In this document: in pieces, positions 49,336-58,369 of the stretch
Layout of the letters: the number at the start of each line of letters is the position of its first letter
Numbering within the stretch: position 1 is the first letter of the stretch
Assembly: GCF_041051975.1 (NCBI RefSeq)
Contig: NZ_CP163435.1
Span: forward strand, 6,613,001 to 6,677,000
Source of the DNA: Streptomyces sp. R21
GTDB taxonomy: Bacteria; Actinomycetota; Actinomycetes; Streptomycetales; Streptomycetaceae
Direction: 5' to 3'
Length of the DNA: 64,000 nt
Notes under the pieces: generated by a model
What the model was told of the DNA's origin: nothing
Seen by the model: the letters and a program-made list of their open reading frames with translations, nothing else
Databases searched by the model: none
Translations under genes and position numbers: made by a program

Positions 49336-51450
49336 GTGATTTCCACCGCTATACGCGTTGCCCGGGTGGGCAGCGCGGCACAGCTGGCCGCGGCGGTCCT
49401 CATGATCCTGGGCTTCCCCGCGCTCATGCTGGCCGCGCTCGTCCCGAGCGTCCCCGCCTTCGCGGCCGCCGCCGCAGTGACGTACCTGGCGGACCACTAT
49501 CTGCACCGCAAGGGCAGCTATCTGATCAACCGCCTGAGCAAGGTGCGGGCCGGTCTCTCCATCCGCTTCCTGATCCGGCAGCTGCTGCTGGTCCTGCTGC
49601 TGGCCCGGCTCTCCCTCTCCGACGGCCTGATCTTCTACGGGGCCATCGCCTGCTTCATCGCGTCCTACGGCCTCCAGGCCCCGCACGGCGCGCTGGTGCA
49701 GCTGATCCGCAACCGCCGCCGGATGCCGGTCGCCACCCGCAACGTCGACCTGGCCTCCCGGGTCCGCATCCCGGACGCCCCGCCGCGCCGCCTGCTGCAC
49801 CGTTCCGCGGAGAAGATGCTCCACCTCGACGTCGCCGCGGTCGTCGGCCTGCTGATCTCCGGCGCCACCGACTCGGCCGTGGCCGGCTTCATCGGCATCG
49901 GCGTCACGCTGGTCCTCGGCACGCTGTACGTCGCCGCCCTGGTGCCGTACGTCCGCGGCAGCAAGATCCCGCCGAACGCGGAGAAGGTCCTCGCCGCCGT
50001 CGACGACTGGCTGGGCGAGTACAAGCCGGAGACGGTGCTGTACTTCTCCGGCTCCAAGGACTCGGCGTACCAGGTCAACATGTGGCTGGAGACGATGGAG
50101 CAGCTGGACACCCGTCCGCTGATCATCCTTCGCGAGCGCGCCATCCTGAACAACATGGCGCCCACCACGGTCCCCGTCATCTGCGTGCCCGGAGGGGTGC
50201 ACCTGATGAACATGGACCTGTCCACGGTGCGGGTCGCGCTGTACGCGGCGAACGTCGGCAAGAACATCCACCTGTTGCGCGTGCCGACCATGAAGCACGT
50301 CTTCATCGGCCACGGCGACAGCGACAAGCTCGCCAGCGTCAACCCGTACAGCAAGGTCTACGACGAGGTGTGGACCGCGGGCCGGGCCGGCCGCGACCGC
50401 TACGCCATCGCCGACGTCGGCGTCCGTGACGAGGACATCGCCGAGGTCGGCCGCCCGCAGCTCGCGCCGATCCAGACGTGGCAGGGCGTGCCGGAAGGCC
50501 CCCGCGACGGATCCGCCGACGGACACTGCCCGACCTTCCTGTACGCGCCGACCTGGGAGGGCTGGGACGGCAACCCCGGCAACACCTCGATCGTTCTCGC
50601 CGGCGAGAACATCGTGAACCAGCTGGTGCAGGCCGACCCGCCGGTCCGCGTCCTGTACAAGCCGCACCCCTTCACCGGCACGGTCAGCGCCGAGGCCAAG
50701 GCCGCCAACCAGCGCATCATCGCCCTGGTCGAGAAGGCCGCCGCCGCGCGCGCCGGGGACCCGGCCCACCGCGCCGACGCCGCCGCGCAGACGCAGGCCA
50801 AGGCCGAGCTGACGCGCATCGAGGCGCGTATCGCCGAGCTGTCCGGTTCGGCCGAGAAGGGCGACGAGGCGGAGGCCACCCGCGACGGGCTGGTCGACGT
50901 GGCCAAGCACGCCGAGATCGCCCGGCTGCGCGCCGAGTGGAACGACGCCTACTGGCGCTCCTTCCCCGTCTGGGAGCACCGGGTCATCACGGGCGCCGAA
51001 CCGCGCCTGTACGACTGCTTCAATGTCTCCGACGCGATGGTCTCCGACATCTCGTCCGTGGTCTCCGACTTCATCGCGAGCGGCAAGCCGTACGCGGTGA
51101 CGGACTCCGGCGAGCTGGGTGTCGAGGAGTTCAAGCGGCAGAACACCGCGGTGCGCGCCGCGGTGATCCTCTCCAACAGCGCGGCCGAGCTGGGCGAGTT
51201 GCTGGGCGCGGTCCGCGACCCGTCGGCCGACCCGCTGGGCGTCGACCGCCAGGAGCTGAAGCAGTACCTGCTCGGCCCGGACGAGCCGGCGTCCATCGTC
51301 CAGTTCAACACCGCGGTGCGCCAGCTGGCGCAGAAGGCCGAGGTACGCAACCTCGGCCAGGAGACCGGCGCCGCGGCCGCGGAGGACGCCACGTCCGCCG
51401 CTGTGGCCGACGACGCGACGGCGGCGGAGGCCGACGTGATCACGGGCTGA
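49336..51450 (+). CDS. CDP-glycerol/ribitol glycerophosphotransferase-like membrane protein 1
   Basis: About 704 residues. The first 220 hold about five hydrophobic spans (for example LAAAVLMILGFPALMLAAL and RQLLLVLLLARLSL). The rest resembles the TagF/TarL polyol-phosphate transferase domain: ETVLYFSGSKDSAYQVNMW, then HGDSDKLASVNPYSKVYDEVW where TagF has HGTPLK, YAPTWEGWDGNPGNTS, YKPHPF, and SDISSVVSDFIASGKPY. A helical insertion rich in Ala/Glu lies near 480-540. It probably polymerises or adds polyol-phosphate from the CDP-polyol made by the preceding gene. The start is uncertain; GTG 49336 is preferred, GTG 49246 possible, and the ATG at 49198 is inside the hairpin. Confidence 0.7.
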   Translation: MISTAIRVARVGSAAQLAAAVLMILGFPALMLAALVPSVPAFAAAAAVTYLADHYLHRKGSYLINRLSKVRAGLSIRFLIRQLLLVLLLARLSLSDGLIFYGAIACFIASYGLQAPHGALVQLIRNRRRMPVATRNVDLASRVRIPDAPPRRLLHRSAEKMLHLDVAAVVGLLISGATDSAVAGFIGIGVTLVLGTLYVAALVPYVRGSKIPPNAEKVLAAVDDWLGEYKPETVLYFSGSKDSAYQVNMWLETMEQLDTRPLIILRERAILNNMAPTTVPVICVPGGVHLMNMDLSTVRVALYAANVGKNIHLLRVPTMKHVFIGHGDSDKLASVNPYSKVYDEVWTAGRAGRDRYAIADVGVRDEDIAEVGRPQLAPIQTWQGVPEGPRDGSADGHCPTFLYAPTWEGWDGNPGNTSIVLAGENIVNQLVQADPPVRVLYKPHPFTGTVSAEAKAANQRIIALVEKAAAARAGDPAHRADAAAQTQAKAELTRIEARIAELSGSAEKGDEAEATRDGLVDVAKHAEIARLRAEWNDAYWRSFPVWEHRVITGAEPRLYDCFNVSDAMVSDISSVVSDFIASGKPYAVTDSGELGVEEFKRQNTAVRAAVILSNSAAELGELLGAVRDPSADPLGVDRQELKQYLLGPDEPASIVQFNTAVRQLAQKAEVRNLGQETGAAAAEDATSAAVADDATAAEADVITG

Positions 51451-51467
51451 CCCGCCCGGACCTGCCG

Positions 51468-51513
51468 ACAGGGCCCGGTTTTCGAGGACAACTCCTCGAA
51501 AACCGGGCCCTGT
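51468..51513 (+). terminator. Terminator after polymerase-like gene 1
   Basis: A perfect 21-bp stem, 51468-51488 with 51493-51513, around loop CAAC. One of the strongest hairpins in the window. Confidence 0.85.
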
Positions 51514-51641
51514 TGCTGTCCGCGCCCGTTGTCCGCGGGTGATCTGTGACCTGCCTCACCATTTGAGTACGCATAGGCAACCAGTACGTACCTTCCACCG
51601 TCTTCCAGGTAGCGATTGAGGTGATACGGGGGAAATGTTCC

Positions 51642-52853
51642 ATGACTAGGGGGAAGATTGTGACCGTCACGCAGCCTGATGTGAGTGTGGTCATCGGGGC
51701 GTACGAGGCGATGCCGTATCTGGTGAAATGCCTGGAGTCGGTCGAGGCGCAGTCGCTCGATCCGTCGCGGTTCGAAGTGATAGCCGTCGACGACGGATCG
51801 ACGGACGGTACGGGGGAGTACCTGGAGGAGTTCGCGGAGCGCGCCGCCATGGCGGTGACCGTGCTCCGGCAGCCGAACTCCGGCGGCCCCAGCGGCCCGC
51901 GCAATGTGGGCCTCGGCAAGGCGCGCGGGCGCTATGTGTTCTTTCTCGACGCGGACGACCACCTCGGCGAGGAAGCACTGGAGCGCATGGTCGCCATGGC
52001 CGACGAGAACGGCACGGACGTGGTGCTCGGCAAGGTCGTCGGCGTCAACCGCGGTGCCCCGCAGTCGATGTGGGGCAAGAACCTGCCCCGTACGGACGTG
52101 TTCTCCTCGAAGATCAAGTTCACCCTCAGCGCGCAGAAGCTCTTCCGCCGCGACCTGCTCACCCGGCACGGGATGATCTTCGACGAGTCGCTGGTGACCG
52201 GCGAGGACGCGCTGTTCACGATGGAGGCCTACCTCCGCGCCGACGGCGTCTCGGTGATCGCCGACTACGAGTGCTACTACCTGGTCGGCCGGGAGGACGG
52301 CAAACACGCGACCAAGAGCGGCAGTTACACCCACCGCTTCGACTCCGCCCGCGCCCTGATGCACCTCATAGCCGATCACCTGCCCGCGGGCCCGCGCCGC
52401 GACAACCTGATGGTCCGCCCCTTCATCGTCACCCTGCTCCCGCAGTTCGGCACCGGCTTCCTGAAGCAGAGCGAGAAGGTACGGCGCCACAAGCTGGAGC
52501 TGGCGAAGCCGCTGATGGACGCGTACTGGAACGAGGCCGTGGCCGGCCGGCTCAAGGTGCACGAGCGGCTGCGGCTGCACCTGGTGGCCCAGGGCCGGGC
52601 CGATCTCCTCGTCGGCGTACTGGAGTTCATCAAGGCGAAGAAGACCCCCGTCGTGCACCTGGAGGCCCGCGGCCGCAAGGCCTACCTCGGCTACCCGCAC
52701 TTCCGCGACCGGGCCGCCGGGGTCCCGGACAGCTGGTACGTCCCGACGACCCAGGAGACGGTCACCATCGAGGGCTTCAAGCCCCGCAGGGCCTCCCTCC
52801 CGCGGCTGCGGCGGGCGGCCCGCAGGGTGCTGGGACCGCTGCGGGCGGCGTGA
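51642..52853 (+). CDS. Family 2 glycosyltransferase
   Basis: About 403 residues. The GT-A nucleotide-sugar fold occupies the first 230: VSVVIGAYEAMPYLVKCLESV, VIAVDDGSTDGTGEYL, DxD motif FFLDADDH and catalytic-base region TGEDALFTME. The C-terminal half is helical and basic, without membrane spans. It resembles the glycosyltransferases of teichoic-acid and glycan loci. ATG 51642 follows GGGGGA; GTG 51660, with its own AGGGGGAAG, is equally good. It is separated from the previous gene by a terminator and converges with the next membrane protein nine bases away. Confidence 0.88.
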   Translation: MTRGKIVTVTQPDVSVVIGAYEAMPYLVKCLESVEAQSLDPSRFEVIAVDDGSTDGTGEYLEEFAERAAMAVTVLRQPNSGGPSGPRNVGLGKARGRYVFFLDADDHLGEEALERMVAMADENGTDVVLGKVVGVNRGAPQSMWGKNLPRTDVFSSKIKFTLSAQKLFRRDLLTRHGMIFDESLVTGEDALFTMEAYLRADGVSVIADYECYYLVGREDGKHATKSGSYTHRFDSARALMHLIADHLPAGPRRDNLMVRPFIVTLLPQFGTGFLKQSEKVRRHKLELAKPLMDAYWNEAVAGRLKVHERLRLHLVAQGRADLLVGVLEFIKAKKTPVVHLEARGRKAYLGYPHFRDRAAGVPDSWYVPTTQETVTIEGFKPRRASLPRLRRAARRVLGPLRAA

Positions 52854-52862
52854 GCGCCCGCC

Positions 52863-54932
52863 TCACTCGGCAGGAGCCCGCACAGCCGCGTCCTGCGGCT
52901 CGGCCGGGTCCAGGCTCGTCCGCGGCCCCGGGATCCCGCCGCCCGTACGCGCCGCGGCCCGCTCCCGGTGCTCGACGGCCGCCGCGTACAGCGCCTCGGC
53001 CGCCGCGTTGAAACGCACCTGCGAGGACGGCTCGGCAGGACCCAGCAGACGCAGCTTCAACTCGGCCCGCGCACCGGCGAGTTCGTCCCGCTCCGGATGG
53101 CGTACGGCAGCCAGCAAGGCCGGAACGCCGGACGCGTCCGGGGTGAGGACCGTCGCCGCCCGCACCGTCGGGAAGGTCTCCCGGAACGCGTCCTCGGGCA
53201 GCCCGCTGGTGTTCGCCACCGCATACGGCTTCTCGCTCGCGATGTAGTCCGAGATCACGCTCGACACATCGCTGATCAGCAGGTCGGCGCGGTTGAAGCA
53301 GTCGTAGATGGTGGGGCGCGCGTCCGTGACGACCTGGTGCTCGCCGTCGGGGAGCGAGGCCCAGTACGCCTCCTCCCAGGCGGTCGTGGCCGCCCGGACG
53401 GCGTCGCCGCGGCCCGGCTGCGGGACGGACTGGAGGAGCATCCGCTCGACATGGTCCGCGCTCGTACGGAAAGCGGACGTGGTGAGACGGTCCAACTCCC
53501 GGGTCCGCAGCGCCAGTTCCGCGGCCGCCTCCGGGCGGGGGTGCGCCTGCGCCCGCTCCCGGTTCGCCGCGCGGATCAGTTCCCGGATGCGAAGGTCGGC
53601 CGCCCCGGCCGCCCCATCCACCGATCCCGTCAGCGGATGCGGCTTGTACAGCAGCCGTACGCCCGGGTCCGCCAGCAGCCGCCGTACGAGGTTCTCGCCG
53701 GCCAGGGCCACCGACGTGTTGCCGGGGTTGCTGTCCCAGCCCTCCCAGGTGGGGGCGTACAGGACGGTGGTGAACGGACCGGCCGGGGGGCCGTCGTAGG
53801 GGCGGATCGCGGCAAGCTGCGGGCGGCCGATCTCCACCACGTCCTTGTCCTCCACGCCGACGTCCGCCAGCGCGTAACGCTCGCGCGCCGCGGGACCGGC
53901 CACCCACACCTCGTCGTACGCCTTCGCATACGGGTTGCACGAGGAAAGCTTGTCGCTCTCACCGTGGTTGACGAAGGTGTGCTGGATCGTGGGGATGCGC
54001 AGCACCTGCGACGTCTTGCCGGAGTTCGAGGGGTGGACGAGGACCCGGAGCGTCGACTGCTCCAGGCGCATCAGCGTCGAGACCTTGGGCAGGCAGACCA
54101 CGGGGATGTCCGTCGCCGCGAGCTTCTGCAGCATGAAGCGTTCGCGCAGGACGATCAGCGGGCGCCCGTCGAGCTGCGCGAGCGGCTGGAGCCACATGTT
54201 CGCCTGGTACGCCGACGAGGCGCCGCCGGAGAAGTACAGGCCGACGGTCGGGCGGTACTCGGCCAGCCAGGCGTCGAACCAGTCGAGCACCTGCTGCTCG
54301 GAGGCGGGCTTCCGGCCGGGCAGCAGCCGCAGCAGCAGCTCGCCGAGGCCGACGGCCGCGAGCCCCACCGACAGCGCGATCCCGGTCGCCGCGAGCCGCC
54401 GGTCGTCGGTCGCCGCCATGGCCAGCAGTCCGGCCGTGGCGGGCAGTCCGAAGACCGGCAGCCGGTGGCCCGGGCGGCGCAGCAGCAGCGCCGGCGGCGC
54501 GGGGGACAGCCGCAGCGCCGAGGCGTCGATGTTGCGGGTCAGCACCGGGAGGGTCCGGGTGCGGCGGACCAGGACGGAGGCCGCCTGGATCGCGAAGTGG
54601 AGCACGTAGAACAGCAGCAGGCCGGCCAGCAGGGGCGTGCAGCGCGCCTCCTGGTCCTGCTCCTCGATCCTGAGCAGGCCCACCACGAGCAGGAGGTCCC
54701 GCACCACCTGCCGGACCGTGACGTCCGCGTGCGACTTCGCGAACGCCGAGGCCATCGAACGCTGCCAGCGGTACAGCGCGGCCTCGGTGACCAGCCCCGC
54801 GCCCGTCGCCGCGACGAGCAGCATCGCGTGCGGGAGCAGGGCGGCGGTGACCTGGACGGCGAAGGAGGCCCCGAGGAGGGCCGTGATGAGCGCTCTCACC
54901 GCGGTCTGCCGGTGGGGGAGGCGTGTGGGCAC
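52863..54932 (-). CDS. CDP-glycerol/ribitol glycerophosphotransferase-like membrane protein 2
   Basis: About 689 residues, paralogous to the gene at 49336 along its whole length. It has an N-terminal membrane region, then PTVGLYFSGGASSAYQANMW, HGESDKLSSCNPYAKAYDEVW, YAPTWEGWDSNPGNTS, YKPHPLTGS and ISDVSSVISDYIASEKPYAV. The catalytic histidines, the KPHP and the SDxSSV motifs are all kept, so it should be active. GTG 54932 (TTGGAG eight bases upstream) is used; the open frame runs 32 codons further without a good site. The gene is on the opposite strand from the rest of the locus and converges with the GT2 gene. Confidence 0.72.
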   Translation of the reverse strand: MPTRLPHRQTAVRALITALLGASFAVQVTAALLPHAMLLVAATGAGLVTEAALYRWQRSMASAFAKSHADVTVRQVVRDLLLVVGLLRIEEQDQEARCTPLLAGLLLFYVLHFAIQAASVLVRRTRTLPVLTRNIDASALRLSPAPPALLLRRPGHRLPVFGLPATAGLLAMAATDDRRLAATGIALSVGLAAVGLGELLLRLLPGRKPASEQQVLDWFDAWLAEYRPTVGLYFSGGASSAYQANMWLQPLAQLDGRPLIVLRERFMLQKLAATDIPVVCLPKVSTLMRLEQSTLRVLVHPSNSGKTSQVLRIPTIQHTFVNHGESDKLSSCNPYAKAYDEVWVAGPAARERYALADVGVEDKDVVEIGRPQLAAIRPYDGPPAGPFTTVLYAPTWEGWDSNPGNTSVALAGENLVRRLLADPGVRLLYKPHPLTGSVDGAAGAADLRIRELIRAANRERAQAHPRPEAAAELALRTRELDRLTTSAFRTSADHVERMLLQSVPQPGRGDAVRAATTAWEEAYWASLPDGEHQVVTDARPTIYDCFNRADLLISDVSSVISDYIASEKPYAVANTSGLPEDAFRETFPTVRAATVLTPDASGVPALLAAVRHPERDELAGARAELKLRLLGPAEPSSQVRFNAAAEALYAAAVEHRERAAARTGGGIPGPRTSLDPAEPQDAAVRAPAE

Positions 54933-55185
54933 TGCGGTCACTCCAAGGTGCTGTGCGTGTGCGGGAGCGCGCCCTCGGTCGTCCGGGGCGGGCGTCCGGG
55001 TTAACGCCCGCCGACCTTCCAACGACACGCGATGGACGGCACTTTGGTCGTTTCATCCGACCGAAGCGGCGGGAGCGGCGCCCGTCCGCCCTGTGGACCG
55101 ACAGGCGTCACACGTGCCGCTTCGCGTAGATTGCCGTGCGGGTGAGCCGGATCGACACACATCGACACGAGGGGACACACCGCAG

Positions 55186-56313
55186 GTGGCAGGGGCAAGG
55201 CAGGCTGTGGCGCAGGCGCACAGGATCGTCGTCAAGGTGGGTTCCTCCTCGCTGACCACGGCTTCGGGCGGCCTGGACGCGGACCGCGTCGACGCCCTCG
55301 TCGACGTCCTCGCCAAGTGCCGCAGCGGCGGCGAGCGGGAGATCGTCCTCGTCTCCTCCGGTGCCATCGCCGCCGGCCTCGCTCCGCTGGGACTGCGCCG
55401 CCGCCCCCGGGACCTCGCCCGGCAGCAGGCCGCCGCCAGCGTCGGCCAGGGCCTGCTGGTCGCCCGCTACACCGCCTCCTGCGCCCGCCACGGCGTCCGC
55501 GTCGGCCAGGTGCTGCTCACCTCCGACGACATGAGCCGCCGCGCCCACCACCGCAACGCCTCGCGCACCCTCGACAAGCTCCTCGCGATGGGTGCCCTTC
55601 CGGTCGTCAACGAGAACGACACGGTCGCCACGGACGAGATCCGCTTCGGCGACAACGACCGCCTCGCGGCGATCGTCGCCCATCTCGTCCGCGCCGACCT
55701 GCTGGTCCTGCTCTCCGACGTGGACGGTGTCTACGACGGTGACCCCAGCAAGCCCGGTACGTCGCGGATAGCGGAGGTGCGCGGCCCCGAGGACCTCGCG
55801 CACGTCGAGATCGGCAGCGCGGGCAAGGCCGGTGTCGGTACCGGCGGCATGGTCACCAAGGTCGAGGCGGCCCGGATCGCGACCGAGGCCGGCATCCCCG
55901 TGGTGCTCACCAGCGCCGTGCACGCCGCCGATGCCATGGCGGGCCGGGACACGGGCACGTACTTCCACCCCACGGGCAAGCGCTCCGCCGACCGGCTGCT
56001 CTGGCTCCAGCACGCCTCGACCCCGCAGGGCGCGCTCACGCTGGACGACGGCGCGGTGCGCGCGGTCGTCGAACGGCGCACCTCGCTGCTGCCCGCCGGC
56101 ATCGCGGCCGTCGAGGGCGACTTCGCTGCGGGCGACCCCGTCGAGCTGCGCGACAGCGCGGGCCGGGCCGTGGCCCGCGGCCTGGTCAACTTCGACGCCA
56201 AGGAGATTCCCCAGCTCATCGGCCGCTCCACCAGGGAGCTGGCGCGCGAGCTGGGCCCCGCGTACGAACGAGAGGTCGTACACAGGGACGACCTCGTGCT
56301 CCTGCACCCGTGA
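55186..56313 (+). CDS. proB: Glutamate 5-kinase
   Basis: A 375-residue enzyme for the first step of proline synthesis. The kinase domain has IVVKVGSSSLTTASGGLD, VLVSSGAIAAGL, PVVNENDTVATDEIRFGDND and VGTGGMVTKVEAARIA. The C-terminal PUA domain (about 280-375) includes GAVRAVVERRTSLLPAGI and LVNFDAKEIPQLIGRS. GTG 55186, with GAGGGG upstream, gives the conserved MAGARQAV start; the open frame upstream is not coding. The short gene and proA follow in the same direction. Confidence 0.97.
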   Translation: MAGARQAVAQAHRIVVKVGSSSLTTASGGLDADRVDALVDVLAKCRSGGEREIVLVSSGAIAAGLAPLGLRRRPRDLARQQAAASVGQGLLVARYTASCARHGVRVGQVLLTSDDMSRRAHHRNASRTLDKLLAMGALPVVNENDTVATDEIRFGDNDRLAAIVAHLVRADLLVLLSDVDGVYDGDPSKPGTSRIAEVRGPEDLAHVEIGSAGKAGVGTGGMVTKVEAARIATEAGIPVVLTSAVHAADAMAGRDTGTYFHPTGKRSADRLLWLQHASTPQGALTLDDGAVRAVVERRTSLLPAGIAAVEGDFAAGDPVELRDSAGRAVARGLVNFDAKEIPQLIGRSTRELARELGPAYEREVVHRDDLVLLHP

Positions 56314-56467
56314 ACACCTGTCAAAGCGCCGCCCGCGGCATCCGTAACGGCTGATTCCGGGGCCCCCGCCAGGGGGACGTTCGGCAAAACCACCACACGA
56401 GAGCGCCCCACCTGCTCAACTTTGTTGCAGGGACTTTCGGCACGACCATTGCGAAAAGGAGGCCGTC

Positions 56468-56923
56468 GTGAGACGAGTGCGCCCTGGGGCGCGCGGTGGC
56501 GCCTCCCGTGCGGCCGGCGAGGAGCGTGCCCTGATGAGCGTCGCGGCCGGGGACTCGTACGAGCGCGAGGAACCCGCGGACCAGCCACGCCTGTGGCACG
56601 TCACGCTGAGCGTCTCCGGCGGCGAGGCCCCGCTGAAGGAGGTCAGGCGCGGCCTTGAGCAGCTCGCCCACGACCACCCCTTTCTGCTGACCAGCCGGTA
56701 CGCGAACGACCACGCCGAGATCCGCTACTGGGAAGAGGCCCGCGACCTGCACGACGCCGCCGCGGTCGCGCTGCGCCTGTGGGGCGAGCACCGGCAGACC
56801 GCCCAGCTCCCGCCCTGGGAGATCGTCGGCCTGGAGGTCATCGACCGCGAGACCTACCACCAGCGGATCGCCGAGGGATACGGGCCGCTGCCGGCCACCC
56901 CTGTCGGCGTACATCCCTTTTGA
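56468..56923 (+). CDS. Conserved hypothetical protein between proB and proA
   Basis: A soluble protein of 151 residues. The conserved-looking part starts MSVAAGDSYEREE and includes LWHVTLSVSGGEAPLKEVRRGLEQLAHDHPF, SRYANDHAEIRYWEEARDLHDAAAVALRLWGEHR, and ends GVHPF. I recall near-identical proteins in this position in other streptomycetes, but no function. GTG 56468 has the near-perfect Shine-Dalgarno sequence AAAAGGAGG; ATG 56534, with GGAG, would drop a basic 22-residue leader. The small, helical, regulator-sized fold and its place between proB and proA suggest a link to proline synthesis, which is inference. Confidence 0.75.
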   Translation: MRRVRPGARGGASRAAGEERALMSVAAGDSYEREEPADQPRLWHVTLSVSGGEAPLKEVRRGLEQLAHDHPFLLTSRYANDHAEIRYWEEARDLHDAAAVALRLWGEHRQTAQLPPWEIVGLEVIDRETYHQRIAEGYGPLPATPVGVHPF

Positions 56924-56984
56924 GCCGTCTTCGCCCTGTGTCTCGCGGTTTGGGACAGCGGCTGGACGGACTCGTTCGGAGCAT

Positions 56985-56996
56985 TACGCTGCCGAC
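56985..56996 (+). promoter_or_regulatory. Candidate leaderless -10 of proA (TACGCT)
   Basis: TACGCT at 56985-56990 is six bases before the proA ATG, which has no Shine-Dalgarno sequence. Confidence 0.5.
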
Positions 56997-58283
56997 ATGA
57001 CCACGCTCTCGCCGTACGACTCGATGTCCCCGGTCACCCAGGCCGCCTACCGCGCCAAGGCCGCCGCCGCCGACCTCGCGCCCCTGCCGCGGGCCGAGAA
57101 GGACGACGCGCTGCTCGCCATCGCGGACGCGCTGGAGGTCCGCACGAGCGAGATCGTCGCGGCCAACGCCAAGGACATCGCCAAGGCCCGCGAGGCCGGC
57201 ACCAGCGAGACCGTCATCGACCGCCTGACGCTCACCCCCGAGCGGGTACGGGCCATCGCCTCCGACGTCCGCGACGTCGTCGCCCTGCCCGACCCGGTCG
57301 GCGAGGTCGTCCGCGGCTCGACCCTGCCCAACGGCATCGACCTGCGCCAGGTCAGGGTGCCCCTCGGCGTCGTCGGGATCATCTACGAGGCCCGCCCGAA
57401 CGTCACCGTCGACGCGGCCGCCCTCTGCCTGAAGTCCGGCAACGCGGTCCTGCTGCGCGGCTCGTCCTCGGCGTACGAGTCGAACACCGCCCTCGTCCGC
57501 GTGCTGCGCGACGCCGTCGGCGGGGCCGGGCTGCCCGCCGACGCCGTACAGCTCGTGCCCGGCGAGAGCCGCGAGTCCGTACAGGAGCTGATGCGCGCCC
57601 GCGGCCTCGTCGACGTCCTCATCCCGCGCGGCGGCGCCTCGCTGATCCGCACGGTCGTCCAGGAGTCCATCGTCCCGGTCATCGAGACCGGCACCGGCAA
57701 CTGCCACGTCTACGTCGACGCGCAGGCCGACCTCGACATGGCCGTCGAGATCCTGATCAACTCCAAGGCCCAGCGCCCCAGTGTCTGCAACTCCGCCGAG
57801 ACGCTCCTGGTCCACCAGGACATCGCCGCCGAGTTCCTGCCGCGCGCCCTGGACGCCCTCGCGGACGCCGGGGTCACCGTGCACGCCGACGAGCGCGTGA
57901 TGGCGTACGCGAAGGACTCCCGGGCCACCGTCGTCGAGGCCACGGCCGAGGACTGGGAGACCGAGTACCTCTCGTACGACATCGCCGCCGCCGTCGTCGA
58001 CTCGCTCGACAGGGCCGTCGAGCACATCCGGCTGTGGACCTCCGGCCACACCGAGGCGATCGTCACCACCTCGCAGCAGGCCGCCCGCCGCTTCACCCGG
58101 CTGGTCGACTCCACGACCGTCGCCGTGAACGCCTCGACCCGGTTCACCGACGGCGGCCAGTTCGGCTTCGGCGCCGAGATCGGCATCTCCACGCAGAAGC
58201 TGCACGCGCGGGGGCCCATGGGGCTGCCGGAGCTGACGAGCACCAAGTACATCGTCACGGGCGACGGGCACATCCGGCGCTGA
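56997..58283 (+). CDS. proA: Gamma-glutamyl phosphate reductase
   Basis: A 428-residue aldehyde-dehydrogenase-fold enzyme, the second step of proline synthesis, reducing glutamyl 5-phosphate with NADPH. Conserved stretches are VPLGVVGIIYEARPNVTVDAAALCLKSGNA, LIPRGGASLI, NCHVYVDAQADL, the active-site cysteine in RPSVCNSAET, and FGFGAEIGISTQKLHARGPMGL. Length is normal. It is separated from proB by one small gene and appears to have its own promoter. Confidence 0.97.
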   Translation: MTTLSPYDSMSPVTQAAYRAKAAAADLAPLPRAEKDDALLAIADALEVRTSEIVAANAKDIAKAREAGTSETVIDRLTLTPERVRAIASDVRDVVALPDPVGEVVRGSTLPNGIDLRQVRVPLGVVGIIYEARPNVTVDAAALCLKSGNAVLLRGSSSAYESNTALVRVLRDAVGGAGLPADAVQLVPGESRESVQELMRARGLVDVLIPRGGASLIRTVVQESIVPVIETGTGNCHVYVDAQADLDMAVEILINSKAQRPSVCNSAETLLVHQDIAAEFLPRALDALADAGVTVHADERVMAYAKDSRATVVEATAEDWETEYLSYDIAAAVVDSLDRAVEHIRLWTSGHTEAIVTTSQQAARRFTRLVDSTTVAVNASTRFTDGGQFGFGAEIGISTQKLHARGPMGLPELTSTKYIVTGDGHIRR

Positions 58284-58357
58284 ACCCCGCCCCGGCGGAA
58301 CTGTCTCGTCAGGTGGATGAATTTCCATACCGTCTGCCCAAAATGACCCCCCAGGTC

Positions 58358-58369
58358 TACTCTGGATCC
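58358..58369 (+). promoter_or_regulatory. Candidate leaderless -10 (TACTCT)
   Basis: TACTCT at 58358-58363 lies six bases before GTG 58370 with no Shine-Dalgarno sequence. The identical hexamer and spacing precede the paired gene at 59132. Confidence 0.55.
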
